From JBFIHF01 sp964411125 (GTDB taxonomy: Bacteria > Myxococcota_A > Bradymonadia > Bradymonadales > Bradymonadaceae), in contig CAYPJU010000117.1 in the NCBI GenBank assembly GCA_964411125.1, positions 1-13,117 on the forward strand: a DNA stretch of 13,117 bases, in the 5' to 3' direction. Made by a program: the position numbers and the translations under genes. This document shows, in pieces, positions 6,928 to 13,117 of this stretch (positions are counted from its first letter, which is position 1; the number at the start of each line of letters is the position of its first letter). The notes beneath the pieces were generated by a model. That model saw only the letters and a list, made by a program, of their open reading frames with translations. It made no database searches and was not told where the DNA came from.

Positions 6928-8606
6928 TGCCGATCAATCTCATCAACGACCCGTGGCTCCCGGTCCGGCGGGCCGACGGCTCGCGCGACCGCGTGCGACC
7001 CGCGGACATCGTGGGCGCGGCCGATTCGCCGACGACCCCCGTGTCGCTCGATGCCGCGCGCCCCGACTACGATGGAGCGGCGATTCAGATCCTGGTGGGG
7101 CTCATCCAGACCTTCCTTCCGCCCGCGGACGAAGACGCCTGGTGGGCCTGGTTCGAAGAGCCGCCTGCCGTCGACGAGCTGCACGGTCTGCTGGCGCCGC
7201 TGGCCGAGTTCTTCGAGCTCACCGGGGTTCCGGCGTTCATGCAGGATGTCGAAGAACTGCCCGAGAAGTTCGAGTCGCAGATCGATTCGCTCCACCTGAC
7301 GGCTCCGGGCAACAATACTCTGAACCACAACAAGGACCTGTTCCTGAAACGGCAGGACTCGTTCGCCATGTGCCCGACCTGCGCGACGCTCGCCTTGGCC
7401 GCTTCACAGTTCAACGCGACTGCAGGGGGGCCGGGCTTTCGGACGTCGATACGTGGCGGGGGACCGGTGACGACGATCCTACGCGGACGCACGTTGTGGG
7501 ATGACGTCTGGCTGAACGTGTTGCCCCGCCACGCACTGAGCGGGTTCGAGCCGCCCGACCCGTCGAACCTGGCCGCGACCCTTCCGTGGCTCGGCGAATG
7601 CCGCGAGAGCTCGAAAGCGGGGGTCGACACGCCGTTTGGCGAGATCAACAGCCATCAGTCGTTCTGGAGCAACTCGAAGCGTCTGCGCGTGCGGCCCGCC
7701 GAGGAGGCGGACGGTCGCGCCTGCAGCGTCTGCGGCGCGAACGACGACCTTTTGTTCACCCGATATCGGGAGCTTCGGTACGGAACCAACTATGTCGGTC
7801 CGTGGGAGCACCCCTTGACGCCCTACACCCACCAGGATGGCAACGATCCCAACCCGCTGAAAGGTTCGCCCGACGGATTCGGCTACAAACATTGGCGGGG
7901 AATCGTGGCAAATCACGACGGCGCGAACCGAAAGCCGGCACGCTCCGTCCAGCACTTCCGGTCGGAGCGCGAGGAGGATTTCGCCCTCGACTACCCCGAG
8001 TATCCCATCCGCGTCTGGGCATTCGGATACGACGCGGACAACGCCAAGATCCGCTCGTGGCACGAAGGGACCTACCCGATCGTCGCACTCCCGGAGGACG
8101 GCCTCCGAGAGAAGTTCGATTGGATCGTCGGGCTGCTGGTCGAGGCTGCCGACGAGGCCGCGTCGGCGGTGAAGACGGCGCTCAAGCAGGCCCTCTACGG
8201 TGAAGTGGAGATCACCTCGACCGGGAAGCGGAAGTGGTCGTACGACGCCAGCGCTTCGACCGACGCCTCGCTCTTCACGCAGGCGGAGACCGAGTTCTGG
8301 CGACGCACCGAGGCGAGCTTCTACGCGATTCTTCCCCCGCTCGGCAGGGCGCTGCGCGACGAAGATGCCGTGGAGGAGGTGAAGCTTCAGTGGCTGAAGG
8401 TCATCGAGCGCCGAGCGCTCGAGTTGTTCGACGAAGTAGCGTCGTACGGAAACTTTCGAAACGCAGACCCCAAAGTCGGATCGATGGCGCGCAGCGGGCT
8501 CCGCTACGCATTCCTTCGCGGCACCGAGAAGCGCAAAGCGGGGTGGATCGCGAAAACGCTGCAGATTTCCAACCAGATCGACAACCAGGAGGAGACAAAT
8601 GACTGA
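6927..8606 (+). CDS. casA: Cse1 / CasA (Cas8e), Cascade large subunit
   Basis: This 559-residue protein is the large subunit of type I-E Cascade. It recognises the PAM in double-stranded DNA, begins strand opening and recruits Cas3. The N-terminus (M)PINLINDPWLPVRR is highly typical of the family. Two CxxC pairs, CPTC at 149-152 and CSVC at 266-269, fit the zinc-binding site known in some homologues; E. coli CasA is somewhat shorter (about 502 residues). Two ATG codons are adjacent at 6924 and 6927. The second is preferred because GGAGGA (6918-6923) then has a few bases of spacing, while the first would overlap the cas3 stop as ATGA and give 560 residues. The frame stays open upstream to 6570, but that is a shadow of cas3. 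The 3' end overlaps casB by 8 bp. Identification is firm. Confidence 0.95.
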   Translation: MPINLINDPWLPVRRADGSRDRVRPADIVGAADSPTTPVSLDAARPDYDGAAIQILVGLIQTFLPPADEDAWWAWFEEPPAVDELHGLLAPLAEFFELTGVPAFMQDVEELPEKFESQIDSLHLTAPGNNTLNHNKDLFLKRQDSFAMCPTCATLALAASQFNATAGGPGFRTSIRGGGPVTTILRGRTLWDDVWLNVLPRHALSGFEPPDPSNLAATLPWLGECRESSKAGVDTPFGEINSHQSFWSNSKRLRVRPAEEADGRACSVCGANDDLLFTRYRELRYGTNYVGPWEHPLTPYTHQDGNDPNPLKGSPDGFGYKHWRGIVANHDGANRKPARSVQHFRSEREEDFALDYPEYPIRVWAFGYDADNAKIRSWHEGTYPIVALPEDGLREKFDWIVGLLVEAADEAASAVKTALKQALYGEVEITSTGKRKWSYDASASTDASLFTQAETEFWRRTEASFYAILPPLGRALRDEDAVEEVKLQWLKVIERRALELFDEVASYGNFRNADPKVGSMARSGLRYAFLRGTEKRKAGWIAKTLQISNQIDNQEETND

Positions 8607-9150
8607 TGAAGATCCCCGCGCGTGGAGCTATCTGCGCCGCTGGCGCGCCGCGCTCGACACCTCCGGAAGCGACAAGGAGGAGGGCGCTGCCCTCGCCGAC
8701 CGTGGCGACCGAGCCATCTTGCGTCGCTGCCGCGACCTCGATGCCGTGATGCTGACCCCGGTGTTCTATGGAGTGCGAGACGCAGTTCGCCGGCAGGAAG
8801 GCGACCTCCTCGATACCTGGGAGGCCGACGAGAGGCTCGCCGCGGTCGTCGGACTGCTCGCCTGGGTCGAGTCGGACAATGCTGCGAGGCCCTTCTGCCG
8901 CCAGTTGGGTCGCAAACGAGCCGATTCGGAGGACGCGCTGATCTCCGGGCTTCGGTTCCGTCGACTGCTGGAAGCGCGCGATCGGCGAGACCTGTTCGTC
9001 CAGATGCGAGGCGCGCTCGACCTGCTGCACCGTGAGGTCAACGTGCGCGACTTCGCGACCGACCTCTTCTACTGGTCGCCCGACACGACCAATCGTGTCC
9101 GGCGAAAGTGGGCGGAGGGCTACTACAGCGCTGCGCCTCGAGAAGCCTGA
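8599..9150 (+). CDS. casB: Cse2 / CasB, Cascade small subunit
   Basis: The 183-residue product is the small subunit of I-E Cascade; two copies normally form part of the inner belly of the complex and help stabilise the R-loop. Recognisable family features are GDRAILRRC at about 36-44, SGLRFRRLLEARDRRDLF in the middle, VNVRDFATDLFYW and a terminal RRKWAEGYY. Arg/Lys-rich helices suit nucleic-acid contact. The ATG at 8599 has a strong AGGAGGAG ribosome binding site at 8587-8594 inside casA, and the reading frames overlap by 8 bp. Length is normal for the family. A 57-bp gap follows before casC. Confidence 0.94.
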   Translation: MTDEDPRAWSYLRRWRAALDTSGSDKEEGAALADRGDRAILRRCRDLDAVMLTPVFYGVRDAVRRQEGDLLDTWEADERLAAVVGLLAWVESDNAARPFCRQLGRKRADSEDALISGLRFRRLLEARDRRDLFVQMRGALDLLHREVNVRDFATDLFYWSPDTTNRVRRKWAEGYYSAAPREA

Positions 9151-9207
9151 ACGAGCCGAACCCAAACCCAAGACCAATCACGCATAGCCACGACAAAGGA
9201 CGAACCG

Positions 9208-10275
9208 ATGCCACGATTCACTCAGATTCACCTGCTGACTTCGTATCCCCCCGCCAACCTCAACCGCGACGACCTTGGCCGGCCGAAGACGGCCGTGATG
9301 GGCGGCTATCAACGCCTGCGCGTTTCGTCCCAGTGCCTGAAACGAAACTGGCGAATCTCGGACGTCTTCGAGGGAGCCGTCGCCGGTCGGGTGGGCACCC
9401 GGACGAAGCGTCAGGGCCCCAAGGTGTACGAACGGCTGGTGGAGGGCGGCTTCGACGAAAAGACGGCCCTGGGGATCACCAAGAGCATCGTCGCGAAGTT
9501 CGGCGACATCGAGGGTGACAAGAAGCTCCACCTCCACAAGCAGGTGGTCCACTACAGCCCGAGCGAGTCGAGGGCGATCGACGACCTCGTCGACACGCTG
9601 GTCGCAGATGGACGCGAGCCGACGGATGAAGAGCTCGAGCTCCTGCAAGAGCACCACAAGGCCGTCGACATCGCGATGTTCGGGCGCATGCTCGCAGCGT
9701 CGCCGCAGTACAACACCGAGGCGGCCGTGCAGGTCGCGCATGCGCTGACGGTGCACGAAGCGGCGGTGGAGGACGACTTCTTCACCGCCGTCGACGACCT
9801 CAACGACGGCCGCGAGGACTCCGGGTCGGCCCACATGGGTAATACGGGCTTCGGCGCCGGGCTCTTCTACACCTACGTCTGCGTCGATCGGGCCCAGCTT
9901 CTCGAGAACCTCCAGGGCGACCAAGAACTGTGCGACGCCGCGCTGACCGGTCTCATTGAGGCGGCTGCAAAGGTCGCCCCCTCGGGCAAGCAGAACAGCT
10001 TCGCCTCGCGCGCCTACGCGAGCTACGTCCGCGTCGAACACGGCGACCAGCAGCCACGTTCGCTGTCGGTGGCGTTCCTCGAGCCCGTGCGCGCCGAGCG
10101 CGACGGTCGCGGTGACATGCTCGCCAACGCCGTGGCGAAGCTCGAGGAAACCCGGACGAACATCGATCGCGTCTACGGCGCATGCGCCGACAGCAGCTAC
10201 GTCCTCAACGCGGCTGCCGGTGAAGGGGCGTTCGACGAGCTCGCCGCGTTCGTTCGCGGAGAATCGGACCGATGA
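9208..10275 (+). CDS. casC: Cas7e / CasC (Cse4), Cascade backbone subunit
   Basis: The 355-residue RAMP-type protein builds the helical backbone of Cascade; six copies normally coat the crRNA spacer. The opening FTQIHLLTSYPPANLNRDD and the basic stretch GGYQRLRVSSQCLKRNWR (32-49), which corresponds to crRNA-contacting residues in homologues, are diagnostic. Length is close to E. coli CasC (363). AAAGGA at 9195-9200 lies 7 nt before the ATG. It is the first gene after a 57-bp gap and has its own clear ribosome binding site, consistent with the high copy number needed for this subunit (inference). The stop overlaps the casD start as ATGA. Confidence 0.95.
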   Translation: MPRFTQIHLLTSYPPANLNRDDLGRPKTAVMGGYQRLRVSSQCLKRNWRISDVFEGAVAGRVGTRTKRQGPKVYERLVEGGFDEKTALGITKSIVAKFGDIEGDKKLHLHKQVVHYSPSESRAIDDLVDTLVADGREPTDEELELLQEHHKAVDIAMFGRMLAASPQYNTEAAVQVAHALTVHEAAVEDDFFTAVDDLNDGREDSGSAHMGNTGFGAGLFYTYVCVDRAQLLENLQGDQELCDAALTGLIEAAAKVAPSGKQNSFASRAYASYVRVEHGDQQPRSLSVAFLEPVRAERDGRGDMLANAVAKLEETRTNIDRVYGACADSSYVLNAAAGEGAFDELAAFVRGESDR

Positions 10276-11003
10276 GATTCCTGACGTTTCAACTATACGG
10301 CCCGCTCGCCTCATGGGGGGAAGTCGCGGTCGGGGAGGAGCGTGACACCGAGACGATCCCCACGCGCTCCGCGGTCCTCGGCCTGTGCGCTTCGGCACTC
10401 GGCATTCGGCGCGAAGAAGAGGAGCGGCTCCTCGAATTCAACCGCGCGCTGGGTGTGGCGATGTGTATGCACGCCACCGGTACCTTGCTGCGCGACTACC
10501 ACACGGTGCAGTCGCCCGCTGGCAAGCGCGCCCGGGACCTCGGCTCGCGTCGGGCGGAGCTCGGGTACGACAAGGTCGGAACGACCCTGACGAAGCGGCA
10601 CTATCGCGCAGACGCATACGCGATCGTCGTCCTCTGGCAACGCGATGGCAGCTCCGAGCTCCTCGGGAACCTCGCCGATGCCCTGAAGCGGCCCGCGCAT
10701 TCGCTCTTTCTCGGCAGGAAGTCTTGCGTGCCTGCGCTTCCCCTCGCCCCGGAACTCGCAGAACACCCGACGCTGCTCGCCGCCATCGAAGCGTACCCGC
10801 GCGAACCAATGCTCAGGCGACTCGGGCGTCGCGGGGAAGAAGCGGTGATCGCGTGGGAGCCCGATCCCCAGCTCGAACCAGGGATCGAGCGCTTACAGAC
10901 GACCACCCGGTGGGACCGCGTGGAGAGCCGGCAGCGATGGCAGTTCAGCCGGCGGGACGAGGCGATGGCGACGACGGCACTCCAGACACAGGAGCGAACA
11001 TGA
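10272..11003 (+). CDS. casD: Cas5e / CasD, Cascade crRNA 5'-handle subunit
   Basis: The 243-residue RAMP protein caps the 5' end of the crRNA, binding the repeat-derived handle and contacting Cse1 and the adjacent Cas7. Visible family features are the start MRFLTFQLYGPLASWGE, the TRSAVLGLCASALGI segment near 36-50, the HTVQSP motif, and KRHYRADAYAIV in the centre followed by LFLGRKSCVP. Length is near that of E. coli CasD (about 224). In I-E systems Cas5 does not process crRNA; Cas6e does. The gene overlaps casC by 4 bp and casE by 4 bp, with ATGA at both junctions, so CasC-D-E are probably translationally coupled. Confidence 0.94.
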   Translation: MRFLTFQLYGPLASWGEVAVGEERDTETIPTRSAVLGLCASALGIRREEEERLLEFNRALGVAMCMHATGTLLRDYHTVQSPAGKRARDLGSRRAELGYDKVGTTLTKRHYRADAYAIVVLWQRDGSSELLGNLADALKRPAHSLFLGRKSCVPALPLAPELAEHPTLLAAIEAYPREPMLRRLGRRGEEAVIAWEPDPQLEPGIERLQTTTRWDRVESRQRWQFSRRDEAMATTALQTQERT

Positions 11004-11674
11004 TCTTTTCGAAAGCAACGCTCTCCCGACGGGGCCTGGGGCGGGACGAGAACTGGCAGCTCGACACGAACGGCTACCGCGCACACGAGCTCGTCTGGAA
11101 GCTGTTTTCCGACGAGCCCGATCGCGAGCGGGACTTCGTCTTCCGCTGGGAGGTGCGCCCGGGGCACCTGCCGGAGCTTCTCGTCGTGTCGAAGCGACCA
11201 CCCCGGGACGACGACGGCCTCTTCGACCGCCTCCAATCCAAGACGTACGACCCGAAGGTCTCGCGAGGCGACGTCCTCGCCTTCCGCACGCGCGTCAACC
11301 CGGTCGTCAAGACCCGCGATGAGGAAGGGAAGCAGAAGGTGCACGACGTGGTCATGAACGCGAAGCACGCGGCGAGGTCCGACGACTCGCCTCCGGATCG
11401 GCAGGAACTCGTGCAGAGTTCGGTACGCGAGTGGCTCGCGACACGCGCCGAGCCAGCCGGGTTCGACACCGGCGGAGAGGTACTCGCCGAGAGCTACCAG
11501 AGACACGAGTTTCGCAAGCGGAAAGGGGGCCGCAAGGTCGTCATCGCGACCGTCGACATCGACGGGCTCCTCACCGTGCGCGACCCCGAGCGGTTCCGCC
11601 GCACCCTGTTCGAAGGTCTCGGACCGTCGAAAGCCTTTGGTTGTGGGCTGTTGATGGTGCGGCGCGCCGGTTGA
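11000..11674 (+). CDS. casE: Cas6e / CasE (Cse3), crRNA-processing endoribonuclease
   Basis: This 224-residue RAMP endoribonuclease cuts the precursor CRISPR RNA at the base of the repeat hairpin and stays bound to the 3' stem-loop. His29 in GYRAHELVWKLF matches the catalytic histidine position of the family. The RAMP glycine-rich loop is GLGPSKAFGCGLL near the C-terminus. The YDPKVSRGDVLAFRTRVNP segment is characteristic. The start ATG 11000 overlaps the casD stop (ATGA) and has GGAG at 10991-10994. Its expected substrate is visible in the window: the repeat at 13089-13117 forms a 7-bp stem, and cutting after 13109 would leave the 8-nt handle CUGAACCG. The longer frame running upstream to 10385 is a shadow of casD. 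Confidence 0.95.
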   Translation: MIFSKATLSRRGLGRDENWQLDTNGYRAHELVWKLFSDEPDRERDFVFRWEVRPGHLPELLVVSKRPPRDDDGLFDRLQSKTYDPKVSRGDVLAFRTRVNPVVKTRDEEGKQKVHDVVMNAKHAARSDDSPPDRQELVQSSVREWLATRAEPAGFDTGGEVLAESYQRHEFRKRKGGRKVVIATVDIDGLLTVRDPERFRRTLFEGLGPSKAFGCGLLMVRRAG

Positions 11675-11681
11675 CCGGCGC
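11664..11681 (+). terminator. Short hairpin over the casE stop codon
   Basis: GCGCCGG-TTGA-CCGGCGC is a perfect 7-bp stem whose loop contains the casE TGA (11672-11674). It is followed by CTCTTT, a poor T-tract. It may be a weak terminator or processing site that lowers expression of the adaptation genes cas1-cas2 relative to the Cascade genes. The structure is visible; its effect is inferred. Confidence 0.4.
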
Positions 11682-11721
11682 CTCTTTGATAGACGAATAG
11701 CAACGTCCTGCGGGGTTCCTC

Positions 11722-12633
11722 ATGGAAGACGCGCCAAAGCCGATACCGATCAAGGATCGAGTCTCGTTCGTTTTTTTGGAGAAGGGGCACGTCGACGTCT
11801 TGGACAGCGCTTTCGTGCTGGTCGACAAGAACGGCGTTCGCACCCAGGTCCCGATCGGGTCGGTCACCTGCGTGATGCTCGAGCCCGGAACGCGGGTCTC
11901 CCACGCTGCGGCGGCTCATGCTGCGAGGACCGGCACGCTCTTGATGTGGGTCGGCGAGGCGGGCGTCCGGTTGTACAGCGCGGGGCAGCCGGGTGGAGCG
12001 CGTGCCGACCGGCTGCTCTGGCAAGCCCGCCTTGCGCTCGACGAGTCGGCCCGACTCCGCGTCGTGCGCAAGATGTTCGAGCTCCGGTTCGGGCAAGAAG
12101 CACCGGCACGCCGCAGCGTGAAGCAGCTTCAGGGGATCGAGGGAGCCCGCGTGCGAAAGCAATACGCGGCCTTTGCCGGGCAGTATGGCGTGAAGTGGAA
12201 AGGGCGGCGATACGACCCGAAGGACTGGGAGCGGGGAGACATCGCCAACCAGTGCCTGAGCGCCGCCACTTCCTGCCTGTACGGCGTCACGGAGGCGGCG
12301 ATCCTGGCCGCCGGTTACGCGCCTGCCATCGGTTTCATCCACACCGGAAAACCACGGTCGTTCGTCTACGACATCGCCGACATCTTCAAGTTCGACACCG
12401 TCGTCCCCGCTGCGTTTCAGGTCGCGAAGACTCGCCCCGCCCGTCCTGCTACCGCCGTGCGCCACGCCTGCCGTGACGCATTTCGTCGCGAGAAGGTCCT
12501 CCGTAAATTGATCCCGACGATCGAGGAGGTGCTGTCGGCGGGCGGGCTTCCCCGCCCCGAGGCGTCTGACGATCAGGTCGGACCGGCGATCCCCAACGAG
12601 GAGCAGACCGGAGATGCTGGTCATCGTTCTTGA
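11722..12633 (+). CDS. cas1: Cas1 integrase, type I-E
   Basis: The metal-dependent integrase joins new spacers into the array as a Cas1-Cas2 complex. The 303-residue product follows E. coli Cas1 closely by eye throughout: PIPIKDRVSFVFLEKGHVDV, VMLEPGTRVSHAAA, LLMWVGEAGVR, VVRKMFELRFG, and the C-terminal tail GDAGHRS. Metal-binding residues are Glu140 (GIEGAR), His207 (GFIHTGKP), Asp217 and Asp220 (VYDIADI). The core appears complete. It starts 47 bp after casE with only a weak GGGG (11712-11715) as ribosome binding site, unlike the tightly overlapped Cascade genes. The 3' end overlaps cas2 by 20 bp. The strong similarity to the E. coli type suggests related leader and PAM handling, but that is inference. 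Confidence 0.96.
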   Translation: MEDAPKPIPIKDRVSFVFLEKGHVDVLDSAFVLVDKNGVRTQVPIGSVTCVMLEPGTRVSHAAAAHAARTGTLLMWVGEAGVRLYSAGQPGGARADRLLWQARLALDESARLRVVRKMFELRFGQEAPARRSVKQLQGIEGARVRKQYAAFAGQYGVKWKGRRYDPKDWERGDIANQCLSAATSCLYGVTEAAILAAGYAPAIGFIHTGKPRSFVYDIADIFKFDTVVPAAFQVAKTRPARPATAVRHACRDAFRREKVLRKLIPTIEEVLSAGGLPRPEASDDQVGPAIPNEEQTGDAGHRS

Positions 12634-13003
12634 GAATGCCCCGGCACGCCTTCGCGGCATGCTGAGTCTCTGGCTGCTGGAGATCCGCGCCGGCGTCTAC
12701 GTCGGCAAGGCCTCCAGGCGGCACCGCGAGCGGATCTGGGCGCGGGTCTGTCGAACCATCGACGCCGACCAGCAAGGAAATGCCATCGCCGCCTGGTCTT
12801 CCCCGACCGAGTCCGGGTTCGAGTTCGACACGTTCGGCGAGAACCGGCGTCTCCCGGTCGACTACGACGGAATTCAGCTGGTATCGTTCCTCCCCTTGGA
12901 ACGTGACCCGTCGGAGGAAGACCAGATGGCGGATTGGCTGGCGGAAATCGAGTGGGCCGAGTCCCTCGCGCGCGAGGTCTACGAGTGGCCGGAGGACGTG
13001 TGA
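12614..13003 (+). CDS. cas2: Cas2e with acidic C-terminal extension
   Basis: Cas2e is the structural core of the Cas1-Cas2 spacer-integration complex. Residues 1-95 align well with E. coli Cas2 (MLVIVLENAPARLRGMLSLW, EIRAGVYVG, TESGFEFDTFGENRR, GIQLVSFLPL). E. coli Cas2 ends there, at 94 residues. This protein continues to 129. The extra 34 residues hold 13 Asp/Glu, three Trp (108, 114, 125) and only two Arg, and read like one amphipathic acidic helix plus a short tail. I recognise no nuclease motif in it. The ATG lies 20 bp inside cas1, with GAGGAG at 12598-12603. The frame ends in TGA and the leader follows directly. Confidence 0.94.
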   Translation: MLVIVLENAPARLRGMLSLWLLEIRAGVYVGKASRRHRERIWARVCRTIDADQQGNAIAAWSSPTESGFEFDTFGENRRLPVDYDGIQLVSFLPLERDPSEEDQMADWLAEIEWAESLAREVYEWPEDV

Positions 13004-13019
13004 CACGGTGCCGTTTTCA

Positions 13020-13036
13020 CGGTACGATTCGTGCCG
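13020..13036 (+). promoter_or_regulatory. 17-bp dyad in the leader, near-identical to the one upstream of cas3
   Basis: CGGTACG-ATT-CGTGCCG matches the element at 4102-4118 in 15 of 17 positions, including the same non-complementary T/G pair in the arms. Extended by CA and TG on the outside it forms a slightly longer inverted repeat (13018-13038). It starts 17 bp after the cas2 stop and ends 52 bp before the first repeat. It might instead act partly as a transcript-end hairpin for cas2, but no T-run follows. Confidence 0.6.
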
Positions 13037-13069
13037 TGGCGTCGGGGTGGTCCGAAAAGTCCAACGAGT

Positions 13070-13083
13070 TCAGAAGGTTCTGA
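13070..13083 (+). promoter_or_regulatory. Leader-end palindrome next to the first repeat
   Basis: TCAGAA-GG-TTCTGA is a 6-bp-arm palindrome ending 5 bp before the first repeat. The leader-repeat junction is where Cas1-Cas2 makes its first strand transfer, so this may be a docking or bending signal. It is short and could be chance. Confidence 0.35.
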
Positions 13084-13088
13084 GAAGT

Positions 13089-13117
13089 GTGTTCCCCGCG
13101 CCCGCGGGGCTGAACCG
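13089..13117 (+). CRISPR. First repeat of a type I-E CRISPR array (array continues beyond the window)
   Basis: The last 29 bases are a full type I-E repeat: GTGTTCCCCGCG, then a CGCGGGG arm, then CTGAACCG. The stem is CCCCGCG (13094-13100) with CGCGGGG (13103-13109). It differs from the widespread consensus form at the first base after the stem (C rather than A), so the predicted 8-nt crRNA handle is CUGAACCG. Only one copy is visible because the window ends here, so spacers and array length cannot be judged. Its place 86 bp after cas2, on the same strand, is as expected for the leader-proximal repeat. Confidence 0.93.

Larger units (their letters stand above)
13004..13088 (+). promoter_or_regulatory. 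CRISPR leader
   Basis: The 85 bp between the cas2 stop and the first repeat is in the leader position, where array transcription starts and Cas1-Cas2 integrates new spacers. It is less GC-rich toward the repeat (13053-13088). CACGGT occurs at 13004 and 13018, the second being part of the 17-bp dyad at 13020-13036. I see no good match to an IHF site; the nearest (CCAA-N4-TT at 13061-13070) is weak. Promoter boxes cannot be assigned with confidence. Confidence 0.75.

Noticed and set aside
9151..9207. Possible degenerate repeat or mini-array (CreTA-like RNA) in gaps between cas genes
   Set aside because: The casB-casC and casE-cas1 gaps are too short and contain no recognisable repeat-like sequence beyond a few bases such as GAACCG before casC.
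10385..10999. Upstream extension of casE inside casD
   Set aside because: Same reasoning: the Cas6e N-terminus starts at ATG 11000 with GGAG and an ATGA junction; the upstream part is a casD shadow.
11703..11718. A 16-base match (ACGTCCTGCGGGGTTC) between the region before cas1 and the lipoprotein gene near 442-457
   Set aside because: One copy lies in coding sequence, there is no symmetry or shared context, and a match of this length is plausible by chance in GC-rich DNA.
4046..13088. A novel CRISPR subtype or extra effector gene
   Set aside because: Gene content and order are the complete standard type I-E set with no inserted genes; novelty is limited to non-coding elements and the Cas2 tail.

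Overview
The window is high-GC DNA (about two thirds G+C by eye) from a bacterium, most likely a deltaproteobacterium in the broad sense (Myxococcota or Bradymonadota). The pointers are a lipoprotein with a long Asn-Asn-Gly linker joining a haem-binding region to a copper monooxygenase-like domain, arrays of GC-rich palindromes between genes, and codon choice. The taxonomic placement is inference.

Layout. Positions 1-365 hold no gene, only two oppositely oriented arrays of 16-19 bp palindromes separated by G5-type spacers. Three genes unrelated to CRISPR follow: a multicopper/haem lipoprotein (366-1781, minus), a GT4-type glycosyltransferase (1893-3116, minus) and a lipoprotein with a degenerate PP2C phosphatase fold (3203-4045, plus). 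A 158-bp regulatory-looking gap leads into a complete type I-E CRISPR-Cas locus filling 4204-13117 on the plus strand: cas3, casA/cse1, casB/cse2, casC/cas7e, casD/cas5e, casE/cas6e, cas1, cas2, an 85-bp leader, and exactly one 29-nt repeat at the very end of the window. Spacers lie beyond the window.

How the genes work together. CasA-E should form Cascade. Cas6e cuts the repeat hairpin to give crRNAs with an 8-nt 5' handle, Cas5e and a Cas7e backbone hold the crRNA, Cse1 reads the PAM and recruits Cas3, and Cas3 unwinds and degrades the target. Cas1-Cas2 insert new spacers at the leader end. All catalytic residues I can check are present, so the system looks intact. Most junctions overlap (ATGA type or longer), implying translational coupling. 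The exceptions are short gaps before casC and before cas1, the latter with a small hairpin over the casE stop codon.

The system itself is a known type (I-E). The most unusual signal is non-coding: a 17-bp interrupted palindrome, CGGTACG-N3-CGTGCCG, occurs about 90-100 bp upstream of the cas3 start and again in the CRISPR leader (15 of 17 bases identical), bracketing the operon. A third site sharing its inner core lies between the glycosyltransferase and pseudophosphatase genes. Also notable are an acidic 34-residue C-terminal extension on Cas2, a hairpin just upstream of cas3, and palindrome arrays whose arms change in concert.
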